NCBI RefSeq assembly: GCF_029911635.1
Contig: NZ_JARYTI010000004.1
Location: forward strand, 62,001-126,000
Direction: 5' to 3'
Length of the DNA: 64,000 bases
Source of the DNA: Sphingomonas sp. AR_OL41
Lineage (GTDB): Bacteria; Pseudomonadota; Alphaproteobacteria; Sphingomonadales; Sphingomonadaceae
This document shows positions 53,814-62,248 of this stretch, piece after piece. The position numbers and the translations under genes are program-made. Position 1 is the stretch's first letter. Every line of letters begins with the position of its first letter. The notes beneath the pieces were generated by a model. The model was not told the DNA's origin. It ran no database searches and saw nothing but the letters and a program-made list of their open reading frames with translations.

Positions 53814-54578
53814 TCAGACCGAGGCAAGGCTCGCGTAATAATTCAGCGTCAGACCGGCAGACTCACGCGCCGAGTCGTTGAACGGCGGCTTAATCATACC
53901 GCGAAAGTAGCGCGCAACGAGCGCGCGCCAGTGCGAATCAGGCGTGAAACCATCGCGCCGGCAGGCGAACTCGAACCAGATCGTACCGGCCCGGACATGG
54001 CGAATCTCGTCGCTGAGGATGCGCTGCAGAATCCGCGTGCTCGCCTGATCGCCGGCAGCCGCGAACCGTTCGATCATCGTCGGTGTGACGTCCAGGCCGC
54101 GCGCTTCGAGCACCATCGGCACCACCGCAAGCCGCGCCAGCGGCTCATGCGCGGTCGCGGTCGCGGCGTCCCATAGCCCGTCATGCGCCGGCATCGCGCC
54201 ATAATGGCTGCCGAGGGATCGCAGGCGACGATCGAGCAGGGCGAAGTGCATTGCCTCGTCAGCGCCGACCCCGATCCACGCATCGACGAATTCGCGCGGA
54301 AAGCCGCCGCCGAAGCGGCCGACCAGATCGAAGGCGAGGTCGATCGCGACGAACTCGATATGCGCCAGCGCGTGGAGCAGGGCGATACGGCCGCGCTCCG
54401 ATCCGCCCTTGCCGCGCCGCGGCATGTGCGAGGGTGGGCGCAGTTCGGGCGCCGACGGCCGCGCCGGACGCTCGGGCATCGCAACGTCGAAGTCATGCGC
54501 CAGCGCGCCGGCACGCCACGCGCGCGCCGCCGCGCGTGCCGCCCGCACCTTGGCCGCCGGATCGGGCGTATCGAGCAC
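53814..54578 (-). CDS. DUF455 ferritin-like domain protein
   Basis: A 254-residue helical protein with ferritin-like iron ligands: ALAHIEFVAIDLAFDLV (E, H), ADEAMHFALLDRRL (E, H) and SDEIRHVRAG (E, H). DUF455 proteins are related to MiaE-type di-iron hydroxylases; their function is not settled. The conventional start is the GTG at 54578. Homology seems to extend 13 codons further, to a CTG at 54617 that overlaps the bcp stop, where no ATG, GTG or TTG exists, so a rare CTG start coupled to bcp is possible. Confidence 0.8.
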   Translation of the reverse strand: MLDTPDPAAKVRAARAAARAWRAGALAHDFDVAMPERPARPSAPELRPPSHMPRRGKGGSERGRIALLHALAHIEFVAIDLAFDLVGRFGGGFPREFVDAWIGVGADEAMHFALLDRRLRSLGSHYGAMPAHDGLWDAATATAHEPLARLAVVPMVLEARGLDVTPTMIERFAAAGDQASTRILQRILSDEIRHVRAGTIWFEFACRRDGFTPDSHWRALVARYFRGMIKPPFNDSARESAGLTLNYYASLASV

Positions 54579-54613
54579 GACGCGGGCGGCGCCGGCAATC
54601 GTGCGCTCGCGGA

Positions 54614-55081
54614 TCAGCTCAGTTCCTTGACCGCTTCGAGCACCTCGACGGCATGGCCCGGCACGCGCACCTTGCGCCACACCCGCGCCAGCACGCCGGC
54701 CTTGTCGAACAGGAAGGTCGAGCGGTCGATGCCCATATATTTCTTGCCGTAAAGCGTCTTTTCGACCCACACGCCGAACGCCTCGATCGCGGCATTGCTG
54801 TCGTCGGAGGCGAGCGGCACGGTCAGGTCATATTTCTCGATGAACTTGCGGTGCTTGACGGGAGTATCGCGCGAGACCCCGAGCACCTCGGCGTCGAGCG
54901 CCTGGAATTCCGGATAGAGCCGACTGAAATCCTGCGCTTCGCGCGTGCAGCCTGAGGTATCGTCCTTGGGATAGAAATACAGCACCAGCGGCTTGCCGAC
55001 ATAGTCGCGCAGATTGACCTGTCCGCCGGCCGGCGTCGCCAGATCGATCCCCGGGATTTTCGCGCCTTCATCCAATGCCAT
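54614..55081 (-). CDS. bcp: Thioredoxin-dependent thiol peroxidase (Bcp/PrxQ)
   Basis: A 155-residue peroxiredoxin that reduces hydroperoxides. The peroxidatic Cys is in YPKDDTSGCTREAQDF, with the typical LDAEVLGVSRDTPVKHRKFIEKY and STFLFDKAGVLARVW. Start Met at 55081. Its N-terminus overlaps the end of glnE by 14 bp, so the two are on one mRNA. Confidence 0.93.
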   Translation of the reverse strand: MALDEGAKIPGIDLATPAGGQVNLRDYVGKPLVLYFYPKDDTSGCTREAQDFSRLYPEFQALDAEVLGVSRDTPVKHRKFIEKYDLTVPLASDDSNAAIEAFGVWVEKTLYGKKYMGIDRSTFLFDKAGVLARVWRKVRVPGHAVEVLEAVKELS

Positions 55082-57785
55082 TGCCGTCTCCCTCATGCGC
55101 CCCGCCATCGGCCACGACCGAGGCGAGATAGTCCGTCACCTCCTGCCGGGTCGCGTCGAGCGACGCAATCACCCCAGCCCAATCGGGCAGGCCGAGCGCA
55201 CGCGCGATCAGCGCACAGGTCGCCGGCGCGGGCGGCTGCGCGTCGGGCGCGACGAGCCGCAGCGTGACGAGCAATCGCGTCAGCGTGTCGTGTGCGGTGC
55301 GCAAAGCGCGTGGCGCCAGGCGCTGCGCGACGAGCAGGTCGATCGCGCTGCCGAGATGCGGATCGAAGCCGGTCAGCCGGGTGAGCTGGACCATGTGGAC
55401 GGCGAATTCGAGATCGACCAGCCCGCCCGGCAGGAGCTTGGCATCGAGCGGCCCGGCGGGCGGCTTGTGTGCCGCCATCTCGGCGCGCATCGCCACCGCG
55501 TCGGCGATGATCGCGCGGGTCGGTCGCGCACCGTGGAGCACCGCATCGATCACCGCCTGCGTTGCCGAGCGCGCCGCCGGCGCGCCGAACACCGGCCGCG
55601 CGCGGGTCAGCGCCATATGCTCCCATGTCCAGGCGCTTTCGCGTTGATAGCGCTCGAAGCCGTCGAGCGACACGCTGAGCGGCCCCTGCGTGCCCGAGGG
55701 CCGCAGCCGCGTGTCGATCTCGTAGAGCGGCCCAGACGCCGTCTGCGCCGAAAGCGCGCTGGTAATGCGCTGTGCCAGACGGTTGTAATAGAGCACCGCG
55801 CCGAGCGGCTTGGCGCCGTCCGACTCCGCCATATAGTCGCCGGTAAACAGATAGATCAGGTCGAGATCGGAGGCGTGGGTCAGCGCGCCGCCGCCCATCC
55901 GACCAAGCGCAAGGATGACGAGCTCGCTGTCGGGCACCGTGCCGTGCACCGCGACGAAGGCCGCCGTCGCGGCAGTAGCGAGCACGCCGATCGCCGCCTC
56001 GGCGATGCGCGCATAGCCGGCCGAAACGTCGAGCGGATCACTCACCCCGGCGACGATCTGGGTACCGAGCGCGAAACGCTTTTCGCCGACGACGCGGCGG
56101 ACATGGTCGAGCTGTTGCTGATAGTCGCCGTCGCCCGCGCCAAGCCGCATCTCGTCGATCAGCGCCTCGACCGACCCCACGGGATCGAGCGCGCTGGCAT
56201 CGACCAGGCCATCGAACAATTCGGGCCGCCGGCCGAGCGCATCGGCCAGCGTGGGCGTGTGGCTGAGAATCGCGCCGAGCAATCGGGCGAGCGCAGGGCG
56301 CGCCTCGATCAGGCGGAAGAAATTGACAGCGCTGCTCAGCCGGCCGAGCATGACGTCGAGCCGGACGATCGCAGCGTGCGGGTCGGGCGCCGCGCCGAGC
56401 GCCTCGACCAGCGACGGCAATACCGCCTCCAGCGCGGCACGCGCCGCCGGGCTGCGCAACGCCGGATAGGTACCGCCACGCCAGCGGTCGATCAGCTCGG
56501 CAACGCCATCGTCATGCGCGAACCCGGCGGCATCGAGCTGGCCGATCAACAGGTCGCGATCGGCCGACAGGTTCGTCCCCTCTCCCGCATCGAGCGAGTC
56601 ATAGGTGGCGGCGACCGTCGCCACAGACGGTCGCAGCAGATCGAGCAAGGCCGCGCCATCGGCGACGCCGTGCAGCCGCGCGACGCCGTCGAGCGCCGTG
56701 CCGGTCGGCAGATGATGCGTCTGGCGGTCCTCGACCATCTGCACGCGATGCTCGATCGTGCGAAGCATCGTATAAGCGTGGCTGAGCGCGCCGCTTTCGT
56801 CGGCACCGATCCAGCCTGCTGCAGCGAGCCGTGCCAGCGCATCGCGGGTTGCCGGTTCGCGTAGCGCGGGATCGCGGCCGCCATGGATCAGCTGGTGGAT
56901 CTGCGCGAAGAACTCGATCTCGCGAATGCCGCCCCGGCCGCGCTTGAGATCGAAGCCCGGGCCGAACGCCTGCCCCTGGGCGTGGTGGTCGCGGATGCGC
57001 CGCGAAATGTCCCTGATCTCGCCGATCGCGCCGAAATCGAGCGCGCGGCGCCAGATGAACGGTCGGATCGTCTCGAGGAAGCGATTGCCGAGCGCCCTGT
57101 CCCCGGCGGCGGCGCGCGCCCGAATGAACGCGGCCCGCTCCCATGGCAGTGCCAGCGATTCATAATAGGAGATGGCAGCATCGACCGGCAACGCGATCGG
57201 CGTTGCTTCGGGCGACGGTCGCAGCCGCAGATCGACGCGCAGGACATAGCCGTCGCCGTCACGCGTCTGCAGCAGTTCGACGACGCGCCGCGCGATGCGC
57301 ACCGCGGCATCCGCCGGCTCCTCGCGCGGGCGGCATGGCAGCGTCGCCGGATCGAACAGCAGGATCGGGTCGATATCTGACGAATAGTTGAGCTCATGGC
57401 TGCCTTGCTTGCCCAGCGCGATCGCGGTGAAGCCGCGGCACGGCGCATCGGGCGTACGCTCGCCGATCGCAGCGGCAATGGCCGCGTCGAGCGCGTAGTC
57501 GGCGAAATCGCTCAGCGCGCCCGTCACCGCTGTCAGGTCGAACAGCCCGGCGAGATCGCCCAGCGCGACGATCAGCGCCAGCCGCCGTCGCTCCAGACGC
57601 AATCGCTGCCCGACGGGCATGGCGGGATCGTCGATCCGGGCATCTTCCACCGCCGGAAGGCGGCCCTCGGCCGCCGCCGAGGCGATATCGGGTTCGCGGT
57701 CGAGCAACAGGCGCAGGAAAGGCGCTTCGGCGCGTGCGCGTCGACAGGCATCGAAAAGCGCGGGTGCGAGGGCGCTGTTTTCCAT
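55068..57785 (-). CDS. glnE: Glutamine synthetase adenylyltransferase/deadenylase
   Basis: A 905-residue two-headed enzyme that adds and removes AMP on glutamine synthetase. Both nucleotidyltransferase sites are seen: GSHELNYSSDIDPILLFD in the N-terminal half and GGGALTHASDLDLIYLFTGD in the C-terminal half, each followed by a helical GlnD/GlnE-type domain. Length is near the family norm. It is divergent from the small frame at 57857. Confidence 0.95.
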   Translation of the reverse strand: MENSALAPALFDACRRARAEAPFLRLLLDREPDIASAAAEGRLPAVEDARIDDPAMPVGQRLRLERRRLALIVALGDLAGLFDLTAVTGALSDFADYALDAAIAAAIGERTPDAPCRGFTAIALGKQGSHELNYSSDIDPILLFDPATLPCRPREEPADAAVRIARRVVELLQTRDGDGYVLRVDLRLRPSPEATPIALPVDAAISYYESLALPWERAAFIRARAAAGDRALGNRFLETIRPFIWRRALDFGAIGEIRDISRRIRDHHAQGQAFGPGFDLKRGRGGIREIEFFAQIHQLIHGGRDPALREPATRDALARLAAAGWIGADESGALSHAYTMLRTIEHRVQMVEDRQTHHLPTGTALDGVARLHGVADGAALLDLLRPSVATVAATYDSLDAGEGTNLSADRDLLIGQLDAAGFAHDDGVAELIDRWRGGTYPALRSPAARAALEAVLPSLVEALGAAPDPHAAIVRLDVMLGRLSSAVNFFRLIEARPALARLLGAILSHTPTLADALGRRPELFDGLVDASALDPVGSVEALIDEMRLGAGDGDYQQQLDHVRRVVGEKRFALGTQIVAGVSDPLDVSAGYARIAEAAIGVLATAATAAFVAVHGTVPDSELVILALGRMGGGALTHASDLDLIYLFTGDYMAESDGAKPLGAVLYYNRLAQRITSALSAQTASGPLYEIDTRLRPSGTQGPLSVSLDGFERYQRESAWTWEHMALTRARPVFGAPAARSATQAVIDAVLHGARPTRAIIADAVAMRAEMAAHKPPAGPLDAKLLPGGLVDLEFAVHMVQLTRLTGFDPHLGSAIDLLVAQRLAPRALRTAHDTLTRLLVTLRLVAPDAQPPAPATCALIARALGLPDWAGVIASLDATRQEVTDYLASVVADGGAHEGDGNGIG

Positions 57786-57856
57786 CTTCGCCGCTTTCCG
57801 CCCTCACGGCAGCACTTTGCAAGAAACAAAATGGCCAAGTCGGCCGTTTGGACTTC

Positions 57857-58042
57857 ATGCCCCAGGAAGAATTCCCGGCCGCGCTATGCTCGGCACCCGA
57901 TTTGCGGACGATCGCCGCCCCTCATGCGAGCGACGCGTTCAGCCGCGTCTTTCGGACGGCGTTCGCGGCATCGGACGATTTGCCCGACGATTTCACGGTA
58001 ATCCTCGCCCAGCTTGACCGGGCGACATCCGTCACGCGCTGA
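57857..58042 (+). CDS. Small hypothetical protein
   Basis: A 61-residue soluble frame in the gap between glnE and ecfG. It reads MPQEEFPAALC, then a helix-like DAFSRVFRTAFAASDDLPDDF. It ends 1 bp before the convergent ecfG stop. No clear ribosome binding site precedes the ATG and the family is unknown. It fits the codon style of the region but could be spurious. Confidence 0.4.
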   Translation: MPQEEFPAALCSAPDLRTIAAPHASDAFSRVFRTAFAASDDLPDDFTVILAQLDRATSVTR

Positions 58043-58043
58043 T

Positions 58044-58691
58044 TCAGTCTTCCCCGCCGCTGTGATTGCGGCTCAGATCATCGACCTCGCCCATGATCGT
58101 ATCGAGTGCCGTCATGCCGGGCTCGTTGCTGTGCGTCCGTCGCGACGGCAGCGAGTTGTCGTTCATGATCGTCTCGAGCGCGACACGACCGCGCGCGACG
58201 CGGCTCTTGATCGTGCCGACCGCGACCCCACAGATCTCCGCCGCCTCCTCATAGGCGAATCCGCCGGCGCCCACGAGGATGAGTGCTTCGCGTTGCGGCT
58301 GTGGCAGGTGTAGCAGAGCGCGCTGCATGTCGCCGAGCTCGACATGGCGATCCTGACTCGCCGGCGCGGCAAGGATGCGGTCGGCGACGAGATCGTCCCA
58401 CTCGCCCTTGAAGCGCGCGCGACGCATCTGCGAAAGATAGAGATTGCGCAAGATGATGAAGGTCCAGGCGCGCATGTTGGTACCGGCCTGGAAGCGCTGA
58501 CGCGCCGCCCATGCCTTCATCAGCGTTTCCTGGACGAGATCGTCGGCAAGGTCGCGGCTGCCCGAGAGCGACCGGCCAAAGGCGCGCAGATGCGGAATGA
58601 CCTGGGCGAGCTGCTGCTTGAACTCGGGGTCCGACAGCGCGACGTGCTCGACCGGCGCCGCTTCCTCGTCGTGATCGATGATATCGGTCAT
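58044..58691 (-). CDS. ecfG: General stress response sigma factor EcfG
   Basis: A 215-residue ECF sigma factor of the EcfG group. Region 2: PHLRAFGRSLSGSRDLADDLVQETLMKAWAARQRF and MRAWTFIILRNLYLSQMRRARF. Region 4: LPQPQREALILVGAGGFAYEEAAEICGVAVGTIKSRVARGR. A charged C-terminal tail of about 35 residues (ALDTIMGEVDDLSRNHSGGED) follows. It is released from NepR when PhyR is phosphorylated and transcribes GGAAC/CGTT promoters. It lies downstream of the small membrane protein and phyR on the same strand. Confidence 0.9.
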   Translation of the reverse strand: MTDIIDHDEEAAPVEHVALSDPEFKQQLAQVIPHLRAFGRSLSGSRDLADDLVQETLMKAWAARQRFQAGTNMRAWTFIILRNLYLSQMRRARFKGEWDDLVADRILAAPASQDRHVELGDMQRALLHLPQPQREALILVGAGGFAYEEAAEICGVAVGTIKSRVARGRVALETIMNDNSLPSRRTHSNEPGMTALDTIMGEVDDLSRNHSGGED

Positions 58692-58759
58692 GCGGCTCCG
58701 TTTGCTGGCCGCATGGCGCGGCCGGTCGTCACTATCATCAGCTTAACCCCCACGCCGCG

Positions 58760-58897
58760 TCACCGCAGGAAAAGAATGGCAAACACAATGATTACCAACA
58801 CCATCGAGGCGCCGAGAATATAGCGTGTCATGTGCGGCGTGGCGCCCGAACGGGCGTCCTCGCCGCTGATGTGAACGGGTTCATCTTGATCTGGCAT
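58760..58897 (-). CDS. 45-residue single-span membrane protein in the stress locus
   Basis: A short frame: acidic N-terminus (MPDQDEPVHISGEDARSGA), then a hydrophobic span at residues 27-44 (ILGASMVLVIIVFAILFL) ending in Arg. AGGG precedes the ATG at 58897. It lies between phyR and ecfG on the same strand, with 68 bp to the ecfG start. I do not recognise a named family; the position suggests a conserved small component or regulator of the general stress response. Confidence 0.6.
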   Translation of the reverse strand: MPDQDEPVHISGEDARSGATPHMTRYILGASMVLVIIVFAILFLR

Positions 58898-58961
58898 GAA
58901 CCCTAAACCCATGAATAACGTTTTGGGTCCGTATCGTTCATGCGAAAATCGTCAGGCCGCC

Positions 58962-59768
58962 TCAGGCGACCGGAGCGGTCGCCTGATCGAAGAACAACGC
59001 CTGGCTGATCGCGGCCTTCACCGTCGAGCGCTGGAACGGCTTGGTGATCAGGAAGGTCGGCTCGGGCCGCTCCCCCGTCAGCAACCGCTCGGGGAACGCG
59101 GTAATGAAGATCACCGGCACCTCGAACTCGGCAAGGATGTCCTTCACCGCGTCGATGCCCGAACTGTCGTCGGCCAGCTGGATGTCGGCGAGCACCAGGC
59201 CCGGACGATCTTCCATCGCCAACGCGACCGCCTCGTCACGGGTGACCGCGACGCCGGTCACTTCATGGCCGAGATCGCGCACGATCGTTTCGATATCCAT
59301 CGCGATGATAGGCTCATCCTCGATGATCAGCACACGGGCACGCGTCTGCTTGTCGATCTCGGCGAGCGCCTCGGACACCAGCCCATCGACCTCCCGCGGC
59401 TCGACTTCGATGAGATAGGCCGTGTCTTCGCTGGTGAAGCCTTCCATCGCGGTCAGCAACAGCGCCTGACGCGACAAGGGCGTGATCCGCGACAGCCGCG
59501 CGCGCGCGATCGCCTCGGCGCCATCGGTCGCGTCGGCGCTCGCGTTTTCCGGCGTCTCGTCGAAATTGGTCGAGGCCCAGATCGCCTGAAACATGCGATA
59601 AAGGCCCAGCCGCGGATCGACCTCGCGCGGGAATTCGCCCGGTGCGGCCACGATCGCCTCGAGCGTCGCGCGGACATATTTGTCACCGTGCGACTGGCTG
59701 CCGGTCAACGCACGGCCGTAGCGGCGCAGGAAGGGAAGGTGTGGGGCAAGCTGTTGTCCAAGCGACAT
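58962..59768 (-). CDS. phyR: PhyR, response regulator and anti-anti-sigma factor
   Basis: A 268-residue regulator. The N-terminal half is a sigma-like domain (MSLGQQLAPHLPFLRRYGRALTG, then region-4-like SRQALLLTAMEGFTSEDTAYLI). The C-terminal half is a receiver with VLIIEDEPII, the phospho-Asp in VLADIQLAD and the Lys in LITKPF. Phosphorylated PhyR binds NepR and frees EcfG. The start at 59768 gives the canonical N-terminus; frame is open further upstream. It is divergent from nepR. Confidence 0.95.
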   Translation of the reverse strand: MSLGQQLAPHLPFLRRYGRALTGSQSHGDKYVRATLEAIVAAPGEFPREVDPRLGLYRMFQAIWASTNFDETPENASADATDGAEAIARARLSRITPLSRQALLLTAMEGFTSEDTAYLIEVEPREVDGLVSEALAEIDKQTRARVLIIEDEPIIAMDIETIVRDLGHEVTGVAVTRDEAVALAMEDRPGLVLADIQLADDSSGIDAVKDILAEFEVPVIFITAFPERLLTGERPEPTFLITKPFQRSTVKAAISQALFFDQATAPVA

Positions 59769-59880
59769 GGCTGTCGGGATCTCCATCAAAAATATGCCCG
59801 GTCCTTGTGGAAGGGAGCCGGCACCAATGCAACGCGATTCACCGACCGGCACGGGTCCCCCGATATTTCGCGCTGGTCAT

Positions 59881-59905
59881 GGAACAAACGAAGCGGATTT
59901 TAGTT
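59881..59905 (+). promoter_or_regulatory. EcfG-type promoter upstream of nepR-phyP
   Basis: GGAAC (59881-59885), 16 bp, AGTT (59902-59905) against the recalled consensus GGAAC-N16-CGTT: the -35 is perfect and the -10 matches three of four bases. It points to nepR about 100 bp downstream, consistent with the known feedback of EcfG on its own regulators. Confidence 0.55.
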
Positions 59906-59944
59906 TCATCAGCTCGTGGCGGAATGTAGGCGCGTCATTGCAGT

Positions 59945-59965
59945 GCCGGTAGTTACCGGCTTTTT
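59945..59965 (+). terminator. Terminator-like hairpin in the nepR leader
   Basis: GCCGGT (59945-59950), loop AGTT, ACCGGC (59955-59960), then five T residues. It lies between the EcfG-type promoter and nepR. It may attenuate transcription or end a short leader RNA. Confidence 0.45.
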
Positions 59966-60005
59966 CATCATGCCCGGCTTGACCGGATGCACAAGGGGGA
60001 CGGAT

Positions 60006-60170
60006 TTGCGTTCGGCCGACGTAACTTCGAAAAAGCCGCCAGCCGGGCGCGCTGCAAAAGTCCACAACAAGGACCGCGACATGGGCGCGGCCCTGCGCGG
60101 GGTTTATCAAAAGACCGTCGAGGAGGCGATCCCGTCCGAGATGCTGGATCTGCTGGGCAAGCTAGACTGA
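60006..60170 (+). CDS. nepR: NepR, anti-sigma factor of EcfG
   Basis: A 54-residue protein. The conserved NepR helix is GAALRGVYQKTVEEAIPSEMLDLLGKLD at the C-terminus, which binds either EcfG or phosphorylated PhyR. The start is uncertain: a TTG at 60006 has AGGGGGA with 5-bp spacing, while an upstream ATG at 59970 lacks a site and lies in the hairpin tail. I prefer the TTG. The phyP-like gene follows after 21 bp. Confidence 0.82.
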   Translation: MRSADVTSKKPPAGRAAKVHNKDRDMGAALRGVYQKTVEEAIPSEMLDLLGKLD

Positions 60171-60191
60171 CGGCTGTGACCATTTTTCACC

Positions 60192-61781
60192 GTGACTGAA
60201 CCCGCGTCGCCGGTAGCGCGCCTGAACGGCGATATGTCATTGTTTGCCCGCATGCCGACCGGCGCGAAGATCTTTCTGATCCTCAGTGCCGCCTTGTTGC
60301 CGCTCGCGATCATCGCTTTCCTCGCTTCCCTGCGCACGACCGAAACCGCCGACGACATCGCCGCGGCGCAGTTGCGCGTCGCGCTCAACGAAAGCGCGCG
60401 CAAGCTCTCGAACGAGCTGATCGGCGACATGACCGCGTTACGCGCCGCGCTGTCGGCGCTGAGCGCCGATCCCGGCGACGCTCCGAGCTGCGCCCGCGCG
60501 CAGGGCGTATTCGCACAGCAGGCGGCGAGCGGGACGCGCTTCGTCATTCTGGATCGCCACGCGCATCCCTTGTGCGGCGGGGCGCTGCCACGGTCGATCG
60601 CGCCATTGCCGCCCCGCGCCAACAGCCCGATCACGGCGCGCATCATCCCCGGCAGCGGACTGACGCTCTCGGTCGCGGGCAGCAGCCCGGGGACCTATGC
60701 GGCGGCCTTCTTCCCGGTCAAGTTCCTTACCGAGACCGCGCAACCGAGCGGTTTTGCCTTGCCGCATGGCGCCCGGCTGACCGGCGGAGACATGAGGCTG
60801 ACGCTGGTCGAGGATCCGGCGTCGGGTCCTCTCGTTCGCAACGCCGCGCAACGCGCCGCGTTGGGCATCGACGACCTGCGGCTGGAAATGAGCGTGCCGC
60901 GCGCGCCGATCACCTCGCCGGTGCTGCTCGCCATGCTGTTGCCGATCCTGATGTGGCTCGCTGCGGCGTGCATCGGCTGGCTGGTCGTCGATGCGTTACT
61001 GCTGCGCCCCTTGCAGCGCCTGCGACGCAACGTCGCGGCATTCACGCCGGGCGAGGAGATCGATCCCGGCGATATGCGCGCGGTGCCGTCGCACGAGATC
61101 CGCGACCTCGGCGATACTTTCCGCGCGCTGAGCCGCACCGTCGCCGCACACGAAGCGGGCCTCGCCGAGGGGCTGGTCCGTCAGACGCGGCTGACGCGCG
61201 AGGTCCATCACCGCGTGAAAAACAACCTCCAGGTCATTTCCAGCCTAATCAACTTCCATGCGCGCGGCGCGCGAAGCCAGGAAGCGTCCGACGCCTATTC
61301 CTCGATCCAGCGGCGCGTCGATGCGCTGGCGGTGGTCCATCGCCACCATTTCGCCGAGCTCGAGGAAAATCGCGGGCTGAGCCTGCGCTCGGTCATCGGC
61401 GAACTGAGCTCGAACCTGCGCGCCACCGCGCCGGACGCCGCCAAGCATTTCGGCATCGTGATCGACGTCGATCCCTATCTCGTCACGCAGGACACCGCGA
61501 TCGCCATCACCTTCCTGCTCACCGAGCTGATCGAGATGGCGATGACGCTCAATCCGGCGACGCAGGTGCGCGTGTCGGTCAAGCCGGGCGAGAGCGACGA
61601 GCGCGCGGTTCTGCGCGTCAATGCGCCGGCGCTGGTCGATGGCGACGCGCTGCGCAAGATCCTGACGGAACGCTATGGCCGGGTGATCGAGGGCCTGTCG
61701 CGCCAGCTGCGCGCCAAGCTGCATCACGACCCGCTGGTCGGCGCCTATGAGATCACGATCGCCGTTTCCGGCCGCGACTGA
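60192..61781 (+). CDS. phyP: PhyP-like degenerate HisKA_2 sensor protein (PhyR phosphatase candidate)
   Basis: A 529-residue membrane protein. Two spans (residues 27-45 and 245-268) flank a periplasmic sensor region; a HAMP-like linker follows, then a HisKA_2 dimerisation box with H340 in REVHHRVKNNLQV. The ATPase domain is degenerate: the usual N-box Asn is replaced (LLTELIEMAMTLN) and no G-box glycines are seen near the end. This fits PhyP, which in Sphingomonas acts as a phosphatase that keeps PhyR off. It starts with GTG 21 bp after nepR. Confidence 0.78.
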   Translation: MTEPASPVARLNGDMSLFARMPTGAKIFLILSAALLPLAIIAFLASLRTTETADDIAAAQLRVALNESARKLSNELIGDMTALRAALSALSADPGDAPSCARAQGVFAQQAASGTRFVILDRHAHPLCGGALPRSIAPLPPRANSPITARIIPGSGLTLSVAGSSPGTYAAAFFPVKFLTETAQPSGFALPHGARLTGGDMRLTLVEDPASGPLVRNAAQRAALGIDDLRLEMSVPRAPITSPVLLAMLLPILMWLAAACIGWLVVDALLLRPLQRLRRNVAAFTPGEEIDPGDMRAVPSHEIRDLGDTFRALSRTVAAHEAGLAEGLVRQTRLTREVHHRVKNNLQVISSLINFHARGARSQEASDAYSSIQRRVDALAVVHRHHFAELEENRGLSLRSVIGELSSNLRATAPDAAKHFGIVIDVDPYLVTQDTAIAITFLLTELIEMAMTLNPATQVRVSVKPGESDERAVLRVNAPALVDGDALRKILTERYGRVIEGLSRQLRAKLHHDPLVGAYEITIAVSGRD

Positions 61782-61819
61782 CCCCTGCGAAATTTTTTTC
61801 GAAAAAATCTGCTACCCCG

Positions 61820-61844
61820 GGAACCAAGCTTCGCGATCGTCGTT
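61820..61844 (+). promoter_or_regulatory. EcfG-type promoter upstream of the entericidin-like gene
   Basis: GGAAC (61820-61824), exactly 16 bp, CGTT (61841-61844): a perfect match to the recalled EcfG consensus. The next gene on this strand is the small lipoprotein at 62087, leaving a leader of about 240 bases. Confidence 0.7.
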
Positions 61845-61896
61845 TTAAATACCGGATAGCGAATTTATGCCCCCCCGCTCTCGCTATCCAAAATAT

Positions 61897-61945
61897 GGGT
61901 CCGGACGCGCTTACCCCCTCCCCCCCCGGTGGCGCCTCCGGACCC
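61897..61945 (+). other. Structured leader segment before the entericidin-like gene
   Basis: The 305-bp gap 61782-62086 has no larger gene. Within it, GGGTCCGGA (61897-61905) is perfectly repeated inverted as TCCGGACCC (61937-61945), with a further GCGC/GCGC pairing inside and a C-rich loop. It could fold in the mRNA leader downstream of the EcfG-type promoter, or belong to a small RNA. Confidence 0.4.
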
Positions 61946-62086
61946 AAAACTCTCCCCCACCACGATAATCCGCTGATCACCGGCGATCCTGCGCGACGGA
62001 ACGATGTCGAGCGCCAGGCATTGAACGCCTGCGGACACCGCGTCCCACACCATCGCCCCTCTTCATCGCAATATCAGGAGAAAGTC

Positions 62087-62221
62087 ATGCGCACGTTCAT
62101 AGGCATTGCAGCCATCGTCGGCGCCCTGCTGGTCAGCGCCTGCAACACGGTCGAAGGCGTGGGCCGCGATGTCGAATCCGCGGGTCGCACCGTCGCCAAC
62201 ACGGCTGACGACGCCAAATAG
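62087..62221 (+). CDS. Entericidin-like small lipoprotein
   Basis: A 44-residue lipoprotein. The signal segment MRTFIGIAAIVGALLVSAC carries a lipobox (VSAC), and the tail NTVEGVGRDVESAGRTVANTADDAK is the entericidin A/B pattern of amphipathic repeats. Entericidins are stress-induced envelope lipoproteins; EcnB is a bacteriolytic peptide countered by EcnA in enterobacteria, but their role in alphaproteobacteria is unclear. AGGAGAAAG precedes the ATG. A perfect EcfG-type promoter upstream indicates control by the general stress response. A terminator follows. Confidence 0.88.
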   Translation: MRTFIGIAAIVGALLVSACNTVEGVGRDVESAGRTVANTADDAK

Positions 62222-62248
62222 TCGGGTCTAAACTCTAAACGACCAAAT

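Noticed and set aside
58898..58945. A TGAAC-N15-CGTT sequence upstream of the small membrane protein as an EcfG promoter
   Set aside because: The -35 deviates from GGAAC and the spacing is one base short; not convincing beside the perfect site at 61820.
61895..62086. Upstream in-frame extension of the entericidin-like gene
   Set aside because: The lipobox signal starts at 62087 with AGGAGAAAG before it; the extension is Pro-rich and passes through the structured leader.
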